The translations under genes and the position numbers were made by a program. This document shows positions 1 through 5,126 of a stretch of DNA of 5,126 nucleotides, piece after piece (positions within the stretch are counted from its first letter, which is position 1; every line of letters starts with the position of its first letter). Source of the DNA: Quisquiliibacterium sp. (GTDB taxonomy: Bacteria; Pseudomonadota; Gammaproteobacteria; Burkholderiales; Burkholderiaceae_E); the NCBI GenBank assembly GCA_023257915.1, contig JALRBB010000086.1:1-5126 (forward strand), read 5' to 3'. Below the pieces are notes generated by a model. The model was given only the letters and a program-made list of their open reading frames with translations, did no database searches and was not told where the DNA came from.

Positions 1-2
1 GG

Positions 3-302
3 ATGACTACCTGCCGCCCCGGCTGCGGCGCCTGCTGCATCGCACCCTCGATCACCAGCGCGCTGCCCGGCATGCCCGACGGCAAACCGGCCGGCCGGCG
101 CTGTGTGCAGCTTGACGAGGCGATGCGCTGTCGCATTTTCGGCTCACCGCAACGCCCGGCGTTCTGCGCCGGGCTGCAGCCGTCGGCGCAGATGTGCGGC
201 GAATCGCGCGAGCAGGCGATGGCCTGGCTCGGAGCGCTCGAACGCGACACGATGCCCGATCTACCTCCCCGTTTTCTTGATGACGCGCACACTCGCGCAT
301 GA
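3..302 (+). CDS. YkgJ-family cysteine cluster protein (UPF0153-like)
   Basis: This is a 99-residue protein rich in cysteine. Eight cysteines are visible: C4, C8, C11 and C12 form an N-terminal CxxxCxxCC cluster (CRPGCGACC), followed by C34, C43, C55 and C65. The [16 protein letters not shown] stretch (about 23-38) and the [16 protein letters not shown] stretch (about 51-66) are hallmarks of the YkgJ/UPF0153 family, whose members are thought to bind zinc or an iron-sulfur cluster; the exact function is not established. There is no signal peptide or membrane segment, so it is probably cytoplasmic. The ATG lies two bases from the window edge and no ribosome binding site can be seen. The family often begins a few residues before the first cysteine, so this start is plausible, but an upstream extension cannot be excluded. 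The stop is ten bases before the hydratase start, which suggests co-transcription. Confidence 0.85.
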   Translation: MTTCRPGCGACCIAPSITSALPGMPDGKPAGRRCVQLDEAMRCRIFGSPQRPAFCAGLQPSAQMCGESREQAMAWLGALERDTMPDLPPRFLDDAHTRA

Positions 303-312
303 CGGATACCCG

Positions 313-1107
313 ATGAGCGAAGCCAGCATCCAGGTCAGCCTCCGCGAACTCGACGGCGCTCGTGTCGCCGACGTGACGATCGATAACAGCCGCCGGCTCA
401 ACAGCCTGAACGGCGCGCTGATGGAGCAATTCGTCGCGCGATTTGCCGAATTGTCGGCCGACGAATCGCTGCGCGCGGTGGTGCTGACCGGTGCCGGCGG
501 CAAAGCCTTCGTCGGCGGCGCCGACATCGACGAGATGGCCGGGCTCGATGCCGGCGGTGCGCGCCGCTTCATTACCCGCGTGCACAACTGCTGCGCCGCG
601 GTGCGCGACTGTCCGGTGCCGGTCATCGCGCGGATCGCCGGCCATGTCTACGGGGCCGGCCTGGAGCTGGCTGCCTCCTGCGACCTGCGGGTCGCAACCG
701 AAGGCTCACGCTTTGGCATGCCCGAGGTGCGACTGGGCATCCCGTCGGTTGTCGAAGCCGCGGTGCTGCCCTCGCTGGTCGGCTGGGGACGCACGCGGCA
801 GATGCTGTATCTGGGTGACACCTTTGACGCGGCGCAGGCGCTGGCCTGGGGCATGGTCGAGGAAGTCGCGAGCGACGCGCAGATCGATGCGGTGCTCGAC
901 CGTTGGCTCGAATCCTTGCTCGCCTGCGGCCCGCAGTCGATCCGGCTGCAAAAGAAGCTGATCCGGCGCTGGGAAGACCTACCGCTACGCGACGCGGTCG
1001 CTGCCGGCATCGACACCTTCGCGCAGGCCTACGAGACCGATGAGCCGGCCGAGATGATGCGCCGCTTTCGCCAGGAACATCGCGCACGCAAGACCGGGCA
1101 CGGCTGA
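313..1107 (+). CDS. Enoyl-CoA hydratase/isomerase family protein
   Basis: This is a 264-residue crotonase-fold protein, close to the usual 255-270. Family members hydrate trans-2-enoyl-CoA thioesters or isomerise, hydrolyse or cleave related acyl-CoAs in the cytoplasm. The first oxyanion-hole segment is AFVGGADIDEM (65-75) and the second is HVYGAGLELA (111-120). Two acidic residues, E118 and E138, sit 20 apart and align with catalytic Glu144 and Glu164 of rat mitochondrial hydratase, so true hydratase chemistry is possible. After E138 the usual GAGGTQRL stretch is replaced by IPSVVEAAVLP (143-153), a subgroup variant, so the substrate cannot be named. The frame is open upstream to about position 103, but that part overlaps the YkgJ-like gene and does not resemble a crotonase. 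The ATG at 313 gives the normal N-terminus, with a weak purine-rich GACGGA about six bases upstream. An ATG at 280 is a less likely alternative. Confidence 0.9.
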   Translation: MSEASIQVSLRELDGARVADVTIDNSRRLNSLNGALMEQFVARFAELSADESLRAVVLTGAGGKAFVGGADIDEMAGLDAGGARRFITRVHNCCAAVRDCPVPVIARIAGHVYGAGLELAASCDLRVATEGSRFGMPEVRLGIPSVVEAAVLPSLVGWGRTRQMLYLGDTFDAAQALAWGMVEEVASDAQIDAVLDRWLESLLACGPQSIRLQKKLIRRWEDLPLRDAVAAGIDTFAQAYETDEPAEMMRRFRQEHRARKTGHG

Positions 1108-1240
1108 GCCGCAGAAGGGTTCGAACCCGTAGCCCGGGGCCAGGCCATCGGTCAGCGCCACCCGCGCCCGCAGTAAGATCGCGCTCGTCAAAATCCGGTC
1201 GCCGCATTCGGGTAGCCGGCAGCCTCATTCAGGAGAGATG
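1108..1240. other. Gap between hydratase and FAH-family gene
   Basis: This 130-base spacer has no T-tract terminator and no convincing sigma70 promoter. The best -10-like hexamer, TAAGAT at 1174-1179, has no recognisable -35 box at 16-18 bases. A perfect 12-base palindrome GGGTTCGAACCC lies at 1117-1128, ten bases after the hydratase stop. It resembles a tRNA T-loop, but the flanks do not form a T-arm. The downstream gene may be read through from the hydratase or use a promoter I cannot see. Confidence 0.5.
1231..1235 (+). promoter_or_regulatory. Ribosome binding site deciding the FAH-family start
   Basis: AGGAG lies in front of two adjacent ATG codons at 1238 and 1241. The spacing is two bases to the first and five to the second, so the second ATG is the better start. 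The choice changes the product by one methionine. Confidence 0.7.
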
Positions 1241-2113
1241 ATGAAAATCGCCACCTTTCGATGGCAGGGAGCCCGTCATGTCGGGTTGGTTTCAGCCGAT
1301 GGCAGCTCGGTCGAGCCGTTCGCGCTCGATGCCGCACAGGCGGAACTCGGCGCACTGCCACTGATCGAAGCCCAGGCCGCGGGCAAGGCGCTGCCCGCGG
1401 GCAGCGGCAGACGCCTCGCGCTGGCCGACGTCGCGCTCGAAGCGCCGATCCCGCGTCCGCGCCGCAACATCTTTTGCGTCGGTCGCAACTACCATGAACA
1501 TGCGAAGGAGCTGGCCGACAGCGTGTTCAAACCGAACAAGGGTGATGTGGCCTCGTATCCGATCGTGTTCAGCAAAGTGCCTGAATGCGTGATCGCCCCG
1601 GGAGACGCGATCGAATTGCCTGGCGCGGCGGTGTCCGAGCAGATCGACTACGAAGCGGAGATCCTTGTGGTGATCGGCCGCGGCGGCAAGAACATCCCGG
1701 CGAGCCGCGCGCTCGAGCATGTCTGGGGCTACACGATCGTCAACGATGTGACCGCGCGCGATGTGCAGATGCGTCATCAACAATGGCATCTGGGCAAGTC
1801 CTTCGACACCTTCTGTCCGATGGGCCCCTGGCTGGTCGACGCTGCCGAGTGCGACGCCACCGCGACCCGGATTCGTTGCCATGTCAACGGCGAGTTGCGC
1901 CAGCAGGCCCACACCCGCGACCTGATCTTCGACATCCCGACGCTGATCGAGACGATCTCGCGTGGCATCACGCTGTATCCGGGTGATCTGATCGCGACCG
2001 GCACCCCGGCGGGGGTTGGGCTCGGGTTCGACCCGCCGCGATTCCTGCGCGCTGGCGACACCGTCCGGATCGAAGTCGACGGCATCGGGACTCTGGAAAA
2101 TCCGGTGCGCTGA
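1241..2113 (+). CDS. Fumarylacetoacetate hydrolase (FAH) family protein
   Basis: This is a 290-residue protein of the FAH superfamily. Members are metal-dependent cytoplasmic enzymes that hydrolyse, decarboxylate or isomerise keto-acids and acylpyruvates, for example in aromatic catabolism. A variable N-terminal part (about 1-68) precedes the conserved core, which starts at PRRNIFCVGRNYHEHAKE (about 73-90). Expected metal ligands are present: E138 and E140 in DYEAE, and D169 in GYTIVNDVTARD. QWHLGKSFDTFCPMGPWLV (about 181-199) and the C-terminal GTPAGVG loop (about 254-260) are also typical. The substrate cannot be assigned from sequence, because fumarylpyruvate, acylpyruvate, oxaloacetate and ureidoglycolate-type members share these motifs. 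The start at 1241 is chosen for its ribosome-binding-site spacing; 1238 is the alternative. It lies downstream of an acyl-CoA enzyme on the same strand, but a shared pathway is only inferred. Confidence 0.9.
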   Translation: MKIATFRWQGARHVGLVSADGSSVEPFALDAAQAELGALPLIEAQAAGKALPAGSGRRLALADVALEAPIPRPRRNIFCVGRNYHEHAKELADSVFKPNKGDVASYPIVFSKVPECVIAPGDAIELPGAAVSEQIDYEAEILVVIGRGGKNIPASRALEHVWGYTIVNDVTARDVQMRHQQWHLGKSFDTFCPMGPWLVDAAECDATATRIRCHVNGELRQQAHTRDLIFDIPTLIETISRGITLYPGDLIATGTPAGVGLGFDPPRFLRAGDTVRIEVDGIGTLENPVR

Positions 2114-2156
2114 GGGCGCATCGGCAGAGCCGTTGCGGTGCCGCGGCGGGCTGAGG

Positions 2157-2186
2157 CAAATTTGTTGCGGCGCAACAAATTTGTTG
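2157..2186. promoter_or_regulatory. Nested palindromic operator at the phasin promoter (PhaR-type candidate)
   Basis: Two overlapping palindromes are seen. The first has perfect 13-base arms, 2157-2169 and 2171-2183, around a single central base at 2170; its core reads GTTGCGGCGCAAC. The second is a perfect 14-base palindrome, CAACAAATTTGTTG at 2173-2186, which runs into the -35 hexamer. Together they give an 11-base direct repeat CAAATTTGTTG at 2157-2167 and 2176-2186, 19 bases apart. Such an element over a -35 box is expected to bind a repressor. In PHA-storing bacteria phasin genes are classically repressed by PhaR, which leaves DNA to bind growing granules. The regulator is an inference from the gene controlled; the palindromes are read directly. 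Confidence 0.7.
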
Positions 2187-2212
2187 ACAACCCCTGCGGA
2201 GGCAATCAAAAT
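2184..2212 (+). promoter_or_regulatory. Sigma70-type promoter for the phasin gene
   Basis: A perfect -35 hexamer TTGACA (2184-2189) is followed after 17 bases by CAAAAT (2207-2212), which matches four of six positions of the -10 consensus. Transcription would start near 2219, giving a leader of about 59 bases. The -35 box is overlapped by the palindromic operator, and the predicted start lies inside a related site, so the promoter appears strong but repressible. Confidence 0.7.
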
Positions 2213-2235
2213 AGATTTTGTGCGGTGCAACATTG
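2213..2235. promoter_or_regulatory. Second operator-like site at the predicted phasin transcription start
   Basis: TGCGGTGCAACA at 2221-2232 resembles the core and right arm of the upstream operator (TGCGGCGCAACA). Aligned over 25 bases from 2213, 16 match the perfect inverted repeat. The site is degenerate but lies directly over the predicted start, where a bound repressor would block transcription. A weaker core, TTGCGGTGC, lies upstream at 2133-2141. Confidence 0.45.
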
Positions 2236-2266
2236 CCGCGAAATCACACTGAATGCAACCGTTTAC

Positions 2267-2270
2267 GGAG
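2267..2270 (+). promoter_or_regulatory. Ribosome binding site of the phasin gene
   Basis: GGAG lies seven bases before the ATG at 2278. It rules out the longer open frame beginning upstream, where the sequence is promoter and operator. Confidence 0.75.
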
Positions 2271-2277
2271 TCCTGCC

Positions 2278-2805
2278 ATGAGCCCGACCGAAAACCTGAT
2301 GAAGATGCATAGCGACACGCTAAAGGCATCGAACGCCGCTGCCGCCAAGACCCTGGAAGGTTTCCAGAAACTGGCCGCCCTGAACATGCAGACCGCCAAG
2401 ACTGCGCTCGAGGAGTCCAGCGACCAGATCAACGCGCTGCTCGCCGTGCGTGATCCGAAGGCGCTGACCGAACTGGTCACCAGCTTCTCCAAGCCCAGCC
2501 CCGAGAAGCTCACCGCCTACGCAAAAGCGGTCTACGCGATCACCAAAGAGGCCAACGGCGAGTTTGCCGCGATGGTCGAAAAGCAGGTCGCCGACAGCAA
2601 CCGTCAACTGACCCAAACCGTCGAGAAGCTGGCCAGCCAGGCACCGGCCGGCTCCGAGGGCGCGGTTGAATTCATTCGCCAGTCGCTGGCCGCCGCCCAG
2701 TCGGCCTACGAGCAGGTGAACACCGCGACCAAGCAGTTCGTCCAGGTTGCCGAGGCAAACGTCGAAGGCGCAGCCAAGGCTGCTGCCAGCGCGAAAAAGC
2801 GCTGA
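2278..2805 (+). CDS. phaP: Phasin family protein (PHA granule-associated)
   Basis: This is a 175-residue, alanine- and lysine-rich protein without cysteine, signal peptide or membrane segment, predicted to be almost wholly alpha-helical. It matches the PF09361 phasin pattern: an N-terminal helix with HSDTLKASNAAAAKTLEGFQ (about 11-30), then KLAALNMQTAKTALEESSDQ (about 31-50), the VRDPKALTELVTSF segment (about 57-70), and a helical region to about 165. It ends in a basic, low-complexity tail, AAKAAASAKKR (165-175). Phasins coat polyhydroxyalkanoate granules and limit their coalescence. The ATG is preceded at seven bases by GGAG (2267-2270), which settles the start; the frame is open upstream but that part is leader. 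The gene has its own promoter with overlapping operators and ends at a strong terminator, so it is probably monocistronic. PhaP is the usual name, but paralogues are common and this may not be the major one. Confidence 0.9.
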   Translation: MSPTENLMKMHSDTLKASNAAAAKTLEGFQKLAALNMQTAKTALEESSDQINALLAVRDPKALTELVTSFSKPSPEKLTAYAKAVYAITKEANGEFAAMVEKQVADSNRQLTQTVEKLASQAPAGSEGAVEFIRQSLAAAQSAYEQVNTATKQFVQVAEANVEGAAKAAASAKKR

Positions 2806-2866
2806 TCGACTGGTCCCTGTGGCTTGCGGCCGCCGCGCCAACGGCGCAGCCGATTTAGCCCCAGCG

Positions 2867-2894
2867 AAAAGGCCCGCGGTGACGCGGGCCTTTT
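2867..2894. terminator. Bidirectional Rho-independent terminator between convergent genes
   Basis: A perfect 12-base-pair stem joins AAAAGGCCCGCG (2867-2878) to CGCGGGCCTTTT (2883-2894) with a four-base GTGA loop, which fits the stable GNRA pattern. The T-run continues to 2895 on the plus strand, and the A-run gives a U-run on the minus transcript. It lies 61 bases after the phasin stop and 31 bases beyond the dehydrogenase stop, so it can end both transcripts. A smaller hairpin, GGCAGG/CCTGCC (2905-2920), lies between it and the dehydrogenase. Confidence 0.92.
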
Positions 2895-2925
2895 TCTTGT
2901 GCGGGGCAGGTCAGCCTGCCTTCGC

Positions 2926-3804
2926 TCAGGATTTCGGCCGCTCGCCGGTCACCTGCAAAAAGATTGCGGCCACGTCCAGCCCGCCGTAATCCGAGCGACG
3001 GGCGGCTTGCATCTGGCTGCGCACAATCGAGGCCACCGGCGTTGGCCGGTCGACCTCCTGCGCGAGTGCGAGGAAGTAGCGCAAATCCTTTTCCATCAAC
3101 GCGAGCTGGAACTGCGGGCTGAAGTCGCGCTTGCGGATCTTCTCCATCTTCGTGCGGGTCAGGCGGCTGGCGGCCGCGCCCTCGTTGAGCACCGCGAACG
3201 TGGCGTCCGGATCAAGTCCGGCCGCCTCGGCCACGCTCATCGCCTCGGCGATCGCGGTGTTCACGGTGCCCGAGAGCATGTTGTTGATCAGCTTGATCGT
3301 CGCGCCAGCGCCGGACTCGCCCATACGCGTTGTCATCCGACCCATCGCCTTGTACAGCGGCTGGGTCTTGTCGAAGGCGGCCGCATCGCCTCCAACCATG
3401 AACACCAGTTCGCGACCGCGGGCCTGCGCAATGCTGCCCGACACCGGGGAATCCAGGTACGCCGCGCCACGCGCCTTCGCGGCTGCCGCAACCTCGCGCG
3501 CCATCGCCGGCGTGTTGGTGCTCGAGTCGACAATGATGGTGCCGGCCGCCGCTGCGGACATCACGCCATTGGCGCCGAGCATCACCTCGCGGGTCGCGTT
3601 GTCGTCGGCAACCATCGACACGACGAACTGCGCGCCCTGAACCGCCTCGGCCGGCGAGCCACAGACGGTAGCGCCCTTTTCAGCCAGCGCCGCGGCTTTG
3701 CCGGCGTTGCGGTTGTAGACGCGCAGCGCAAAGCCGGCGTCGATCAGGTTCGAGGCCATCGGGGCGCCCATGGCGCCCAGTCCGATGAAGGCTACAGTGG
3801 TCAT
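2926..3804 (-). CDS. NAD(P)-dependent beta-hydroxyacid dehydrogenase (3-hydroxyisobutyrate dehydrogenase family)
   Basis: This is a 292-residue cytoplasmic oxidoreductase, a normal length for the family that includes 3-hydroxyisobutyrate dehydrogenase, tartronate semialdehyde reductase and glyoxylate/succinic semialdehyde reductase. The N-terminal Rossmann motif is GLGAMG (8-13). NRN at 31-33 follows strand beta-2, and an Arg there usually favours NADP(H). DSSTNTP (93-99) and the substrate loop DSPVSGS (118-124) follow. The catalytic lysine is K171 in GAGATIKLINNML, with N175 one turn on. MEKDLR (237-242) is conserved in the C-terminal helical domain. The loop reads SGS rather than SGG, as in the glyoxylate/succinic semialdehyde reductase branch, so that activity is at least as likely as 3-hydroxyisobutyrate oxidation. 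Start: ATG at 3804 places the Rossmann strand at once. ATG at 3813 is the alternative, but GGAG (3816-3819) is only two bases from it and eleven from 3804. Confidence 0.9.
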   Translation of the reverse strand: MTTVAFIGLGAMGAPMASNLIDAGFALRVYNRNAGKAAALAEKGATVCGSPAEAVQGAQFVVSMVADDNATREVMLGANGVMSAAAAGTIIVDSSTNTPAMAREVAAAAKARGAAYLDSPVSGSIAQARGRELVFMVGGDAAAFDKTQPLYKAMGRMTTRMGESGAGATIKLINNMLSGTVNTAIAEAMSVAEAAGLDPDATFAVLNEGAAASRLTRTKMEKIRKRDFSPQFQLALMEKDLRYFLALAQEVDRPTPVASIVRSQMQAARRSDYGGLDVAAIFLQVTGERPKS

Positions 3805-3952
3805 CTCTTGCATGTCTCCGGGAGGGGTTTGGTGTGATTCCAGACCCGATCTGACGGGCTTGGTCCGTGTTCTGGTGGCCGTTTGCATCGACTGGCGCGT
3901 TGCCATGTTACGTCGAACCGGGTCGCGTTTTCCGAATCGCGCATCAAAAGGG

Positions 3953-3980
3953 CGGACAAATCCATGGCGAAGACTACAAT
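3953..3980 (+). promoter_or_regulatory. Probable sigma70 promoter for yaeQ
   Basis: CGGACA (3953-3958), four of six positions of the -35 consensus, is followed after 16 bases by TACAAT (3975-3980), five of six of the -10 consensus. Transcription would start near 3987 and leave a leader of about 18 bases before the ATG at 4005. The promoter would also serve the overlapping transporter gene. No equally good promoter was found on the minus strand for the divergent dehydrogenase. Confidence 0.55.
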
Positions 3981-4004
3981 CGAACGCTTTCCTCCCAGGC
4001 TTTC

Positions 4005-4571
4005 ATGGCACTTCGCTCCACCGTCTACAAGGTCGATCTGCAGGTTGCCGATATGGATCGTGCGCATTACGCCGACCATGCGTTGACGCTGGCCCGCCAC
4101 CCATCCGAAACCGAGGAGCGGCTAATGATGCGGCTGCTCGCGTTCGCGCTGCATGCGGATGACGCGCTGGAGTTCGGGCGCGGGCTGTCGACCGATGACG
4201 AACCTGACCTGTGGCTGCGTGATCTGACCGGGGCGATCGAACTCTGGATCGATGTCGGACTGCCCGACGAGCGCCTGGTGCGCCGGGCCTGCGGCCGAGC
4301 CGAGCGGGTCGAAGTGATCAGCTACGGCGGCGCCCGTGCAGAACAGTGGTGGACGCAGAACCGCGAAGCACTCACGCGCCAACACAATCTGAGGGTGCTG
4401 GCGATCGAACCGGAACAAGGCACCGCGCTGGCCGCGCTGGCCAGCCGCTCGATGAAGCTCAGCGTCTCAATTCAGGACGAGCAGGTCTGGTTCGCGTCGG
4501 ACGCCGGCAGCGTTTGCGTCGAACCGCGCCGACTCCATGACCCGGCCGCCGACATCGGAGAGGCAAGATGA
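4005..4571 (+). CDS. yaeQ: YaeQ family protein
   Basis: This is a 188-residue protein, slightly longer than the roughly 180 residues of E. coli YaeQ. The N-terminus, MALRSTVYKVDLQVADMDR with HYADHALTLARHPSETEER (about 1-39), is highly characteristic, as are LLAFALHA (44-51), DDEPDLWLRDLTGAIELW (64-81) and IDVGLPDERLVRRACGRA (82-99). Structures of the family show a PD-(D/E)XK nuclease-like fold. The cellular role is unclear; an early link to suppression of rfaH mutants gave the family its description. EPD (66-68) and WIDVG (81-85) are the likely acidic active-site region. Residue 86 is Leu where, as I recall, many members have Gln (GQPDE), so catalysis may differ. The ATG at 4005 fits the family start and has a weak CAGG (3996-3999) five bases upstream; the longer open frame from 3867 is not supported. 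Its stop overlaps the transporter start in ATGA. Confidence 0.92.
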   Translation: MALRSTVYKVDLQVADMDRAHYADHALTLARHPSETEERLMMRLLAFALHADDALEFGRGLSTDDEPDLWLRDLTGAIELWIDVGLPDERLVRRACGRAERVEVISYGGARAEQWWTQNREALTRQHNLRVLAIEPEQGTALAALASRSMKLSVSIQDEQVWFASDAGSVCVEPRRLHDPAADIGEAR

Positions 4572-5126
4572 ACGAAATGCCCAAGCAGGCAAGCGCAACA
4601 TCGGGGCAGACGATCGAAGAGCTGCAGGATTCCCGGGTTGCCTGGCTACGGCTCGCGGCCAGCCTGGTGCTGATGACGATCGGCGGCTGCGGAATGTACG
4701 CGGTGGTGGTCGTGCTGCCCTCGGTGCAATCCGAGTTCGGCGTCGACCGAGCCGATGCGTCGATGCCGTACACGCTGACGATGATCGGTTTCGGGCTGGG
4801 CGGCATACTGATGGGCCGAATGGCGGACCGCTTCGGGGTCGTAATCCCGATCGTGATCGGCGCGGTTTGCCTGGGTGCAGGCTTCGTCGCGGCCTCTTTG
4901 GTCGACAGCATCTGGCAATTCGCACTGCTGCAGGGGCTGGTGATCGGCATGCTCGGTAGCTCGGCGACCTTTGCGCCGCTGGTGGCCGACGCGTCTTTGT
5001 GGTTCACGCGCCGGCGCGGCATCGCGGTCGCGATCTGCGCGAGCGGCAACTACCTCGCCGGCTCGATCTGGCCGCCTATCGTGCAGACCATCGTCGAGGC
5101 CTCGAGCTGGCGCACCGCCTACTTCG
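4568..5126 (+). CDS. MFS transporter, N-terminal part (runs off the window)
   Basis: The frame from ATG 4568 is open to the window end, giving 186 residues of a larger protein (MFS proteins usually have about 400-450). A polar N-terminal tail (about 1-25) is followed by hydrophobic segments near 27-50, 68-84, 92-111, 115-140 and 151-174, the first five of an expected twelve inner-membrane helices. GRMADRFGV (83-91), between helices 2 and 3, is the MFS signature motif A. WFTRRRGIAVAICASGNYLAG (about 145-165) is typical of the helix 4-5 region, especially in oxalate/formate and monocarboxylate-type carriers. The substrate cannot be deduced, though an organic acid is a reasonable guess. The start overlaps the yaeQ stop by four bases, and AGG (4560-4562) lies five bases upstream, so translation is probably coupled. 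Confidence 0.88.
   Translation, partial: MNEMPKQASATSGQTIEELQDSRVAWLRLAASLVLMTIGGCGMYAVVVVLPSVQSEFGVDRADASMPYTLTMIGFGLGGILMGRMADRFGVVIPIVIGAVCLGAGFVAASLVDSIWQFALLQGLVIGMLGSSATFAPLVADASLWFTRRRGIAVAICASGNYLAGSIWPPIVQTIVEASSWRTAYF

Noticed and set aside
1117..1128. GGGTTCGAACCC as a possible tRNA T-loop or tRNA remnant
   Set aside because: With TTC placed as in a T-loop, the flanking five bases do not pair on either strand, and no acceptor, D or anticodon arm or CCA end is nearby.
2157..2183. The long inverted repeat as a terminator for the FAH-family gene
   Set aside because: The arms meet around a single base and are not followed by a T-run; the overlap with a consensus -35 box makes an operator far more likely.
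1292..2329. A 345-codon open frame on the minus strand opposite the FAH-family gene
   Set aside because: It runs through the phasin promoter and operator and shows no family motifs; it is a shadow of the real gene caused by high GC content.
2824..3837. A 337-codon open frame on the plus strand opposite the dehydrogenase
   Set aside because: It is antisense to a gene with intact family motifs. Its product is an Arg/His/Gly-rich composition typical of reversed GC-rich codons, it crosses the terminator, and it has no ribosome binding site.
3805..3906. N-terminal extension of the dehydrogenase to an ATG at 3906
   Set aside because: The extra 34 residues are polar and unlike the family, and the Rossmann strand follows directly after the ATG at 3804; the extension covers the divergent intergenic region.
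3867..4004. Longer start for yaeQ, and a small overlapping frame starting at 3883
   Set aside because: YaeQ proteins begin at MAL(R/K)xTxYK, here 4005. The upstream stretch contains the probable yaeQ promoter and shows no conserved protein motif.
4459..5049. A 196-codon minus-strand open frame opposite yaeQ and the transporter
   Set aside because: The plus-strand transporter frame has MFS motifs and hydrophobic periodicity; the minus frame has a Ser/Pro/Thr-rich composition with no recognisable domain.
3..5126. A CRISPR array, toxin-antitoxin pair, defence island, prophage or biosynthetic cluster
   Set aside because: I see no regularly spaced repeats, no small paired genes, and no integrase, nuclease-helicase or synthase motifs; every long frame is explained by ordinary metabolic, storage, YaeQ-type or transport genes.

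Overview
The window is GC-rich, densely coded DNA of a kind typical of a betaproteobacterium, probably a polyhydroxyalkanoate (PHA)-storing Burkholderiales or Rhodocyclales relative. The grounds are the proteins: a PF09361-type phasin, a YaeQ protein, a YkgJ-type cysteine-cluster protein beginning CRPGCGACC, and an enoyl-CoA hydratase with the IPSVVEA variant. The genus cannot be fixed from the sequence alone. I see no insertion sequence, phage gene, CRISPR array, tRNA or rRNA.

Layout. A plus-strand block opens with a small zinc/iron-sulfur-type YkgJ-family protein (3-302). Ten bases later comes an enoyl-CoA hydratase/isomerase-family protein (313-1107). After a 130-base gap with no clear promoter or terminator lies a fumarylacetoacetate-hydrolase (FAH) family protein (1241-2113). 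Next is a phasin gene (2278-2805) with its own sigma70-type promoter. That promoter is overlaid by a long perfect inverted repeat, an overlapping second palindrome and a related site at the predicted transcription start. The phasin ends at a strong bidirectional terminator (2867-2894) shared with a convergent minus-strand NADP-type beta-hydroxyacid dehydrogenase (2926-3804). Across a ~200-base divergent region, a YaeQ gene (4005-4571) runs rightwards. It overlaps by four bases the start of a major facilitator superfamily (MFS) transporter that is cut off by the window end.

How the genes may work together. The hydratase, FAH-family enzyme, phasin and beta-hydroxyacid dehydrogenase fit general acyl-CoA, organic-acid and storage-polymer metabolism, but nothing shows that they form one pathway. 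The clearest regulatory logic is at the phasin. Its operator arrangement looks like control by a PHA-sensing repressor of the PhaR type, which would release the promoter when granules form.

I found no previously undescribed multi-gene system. The most interesting non-coding signal is the nested palindromic operator at the phasin promoter. The most interesting coding signals are the SGS substrate-loop variant of the dehydrogenase and the translational coupling of YaeQ to a transporter.
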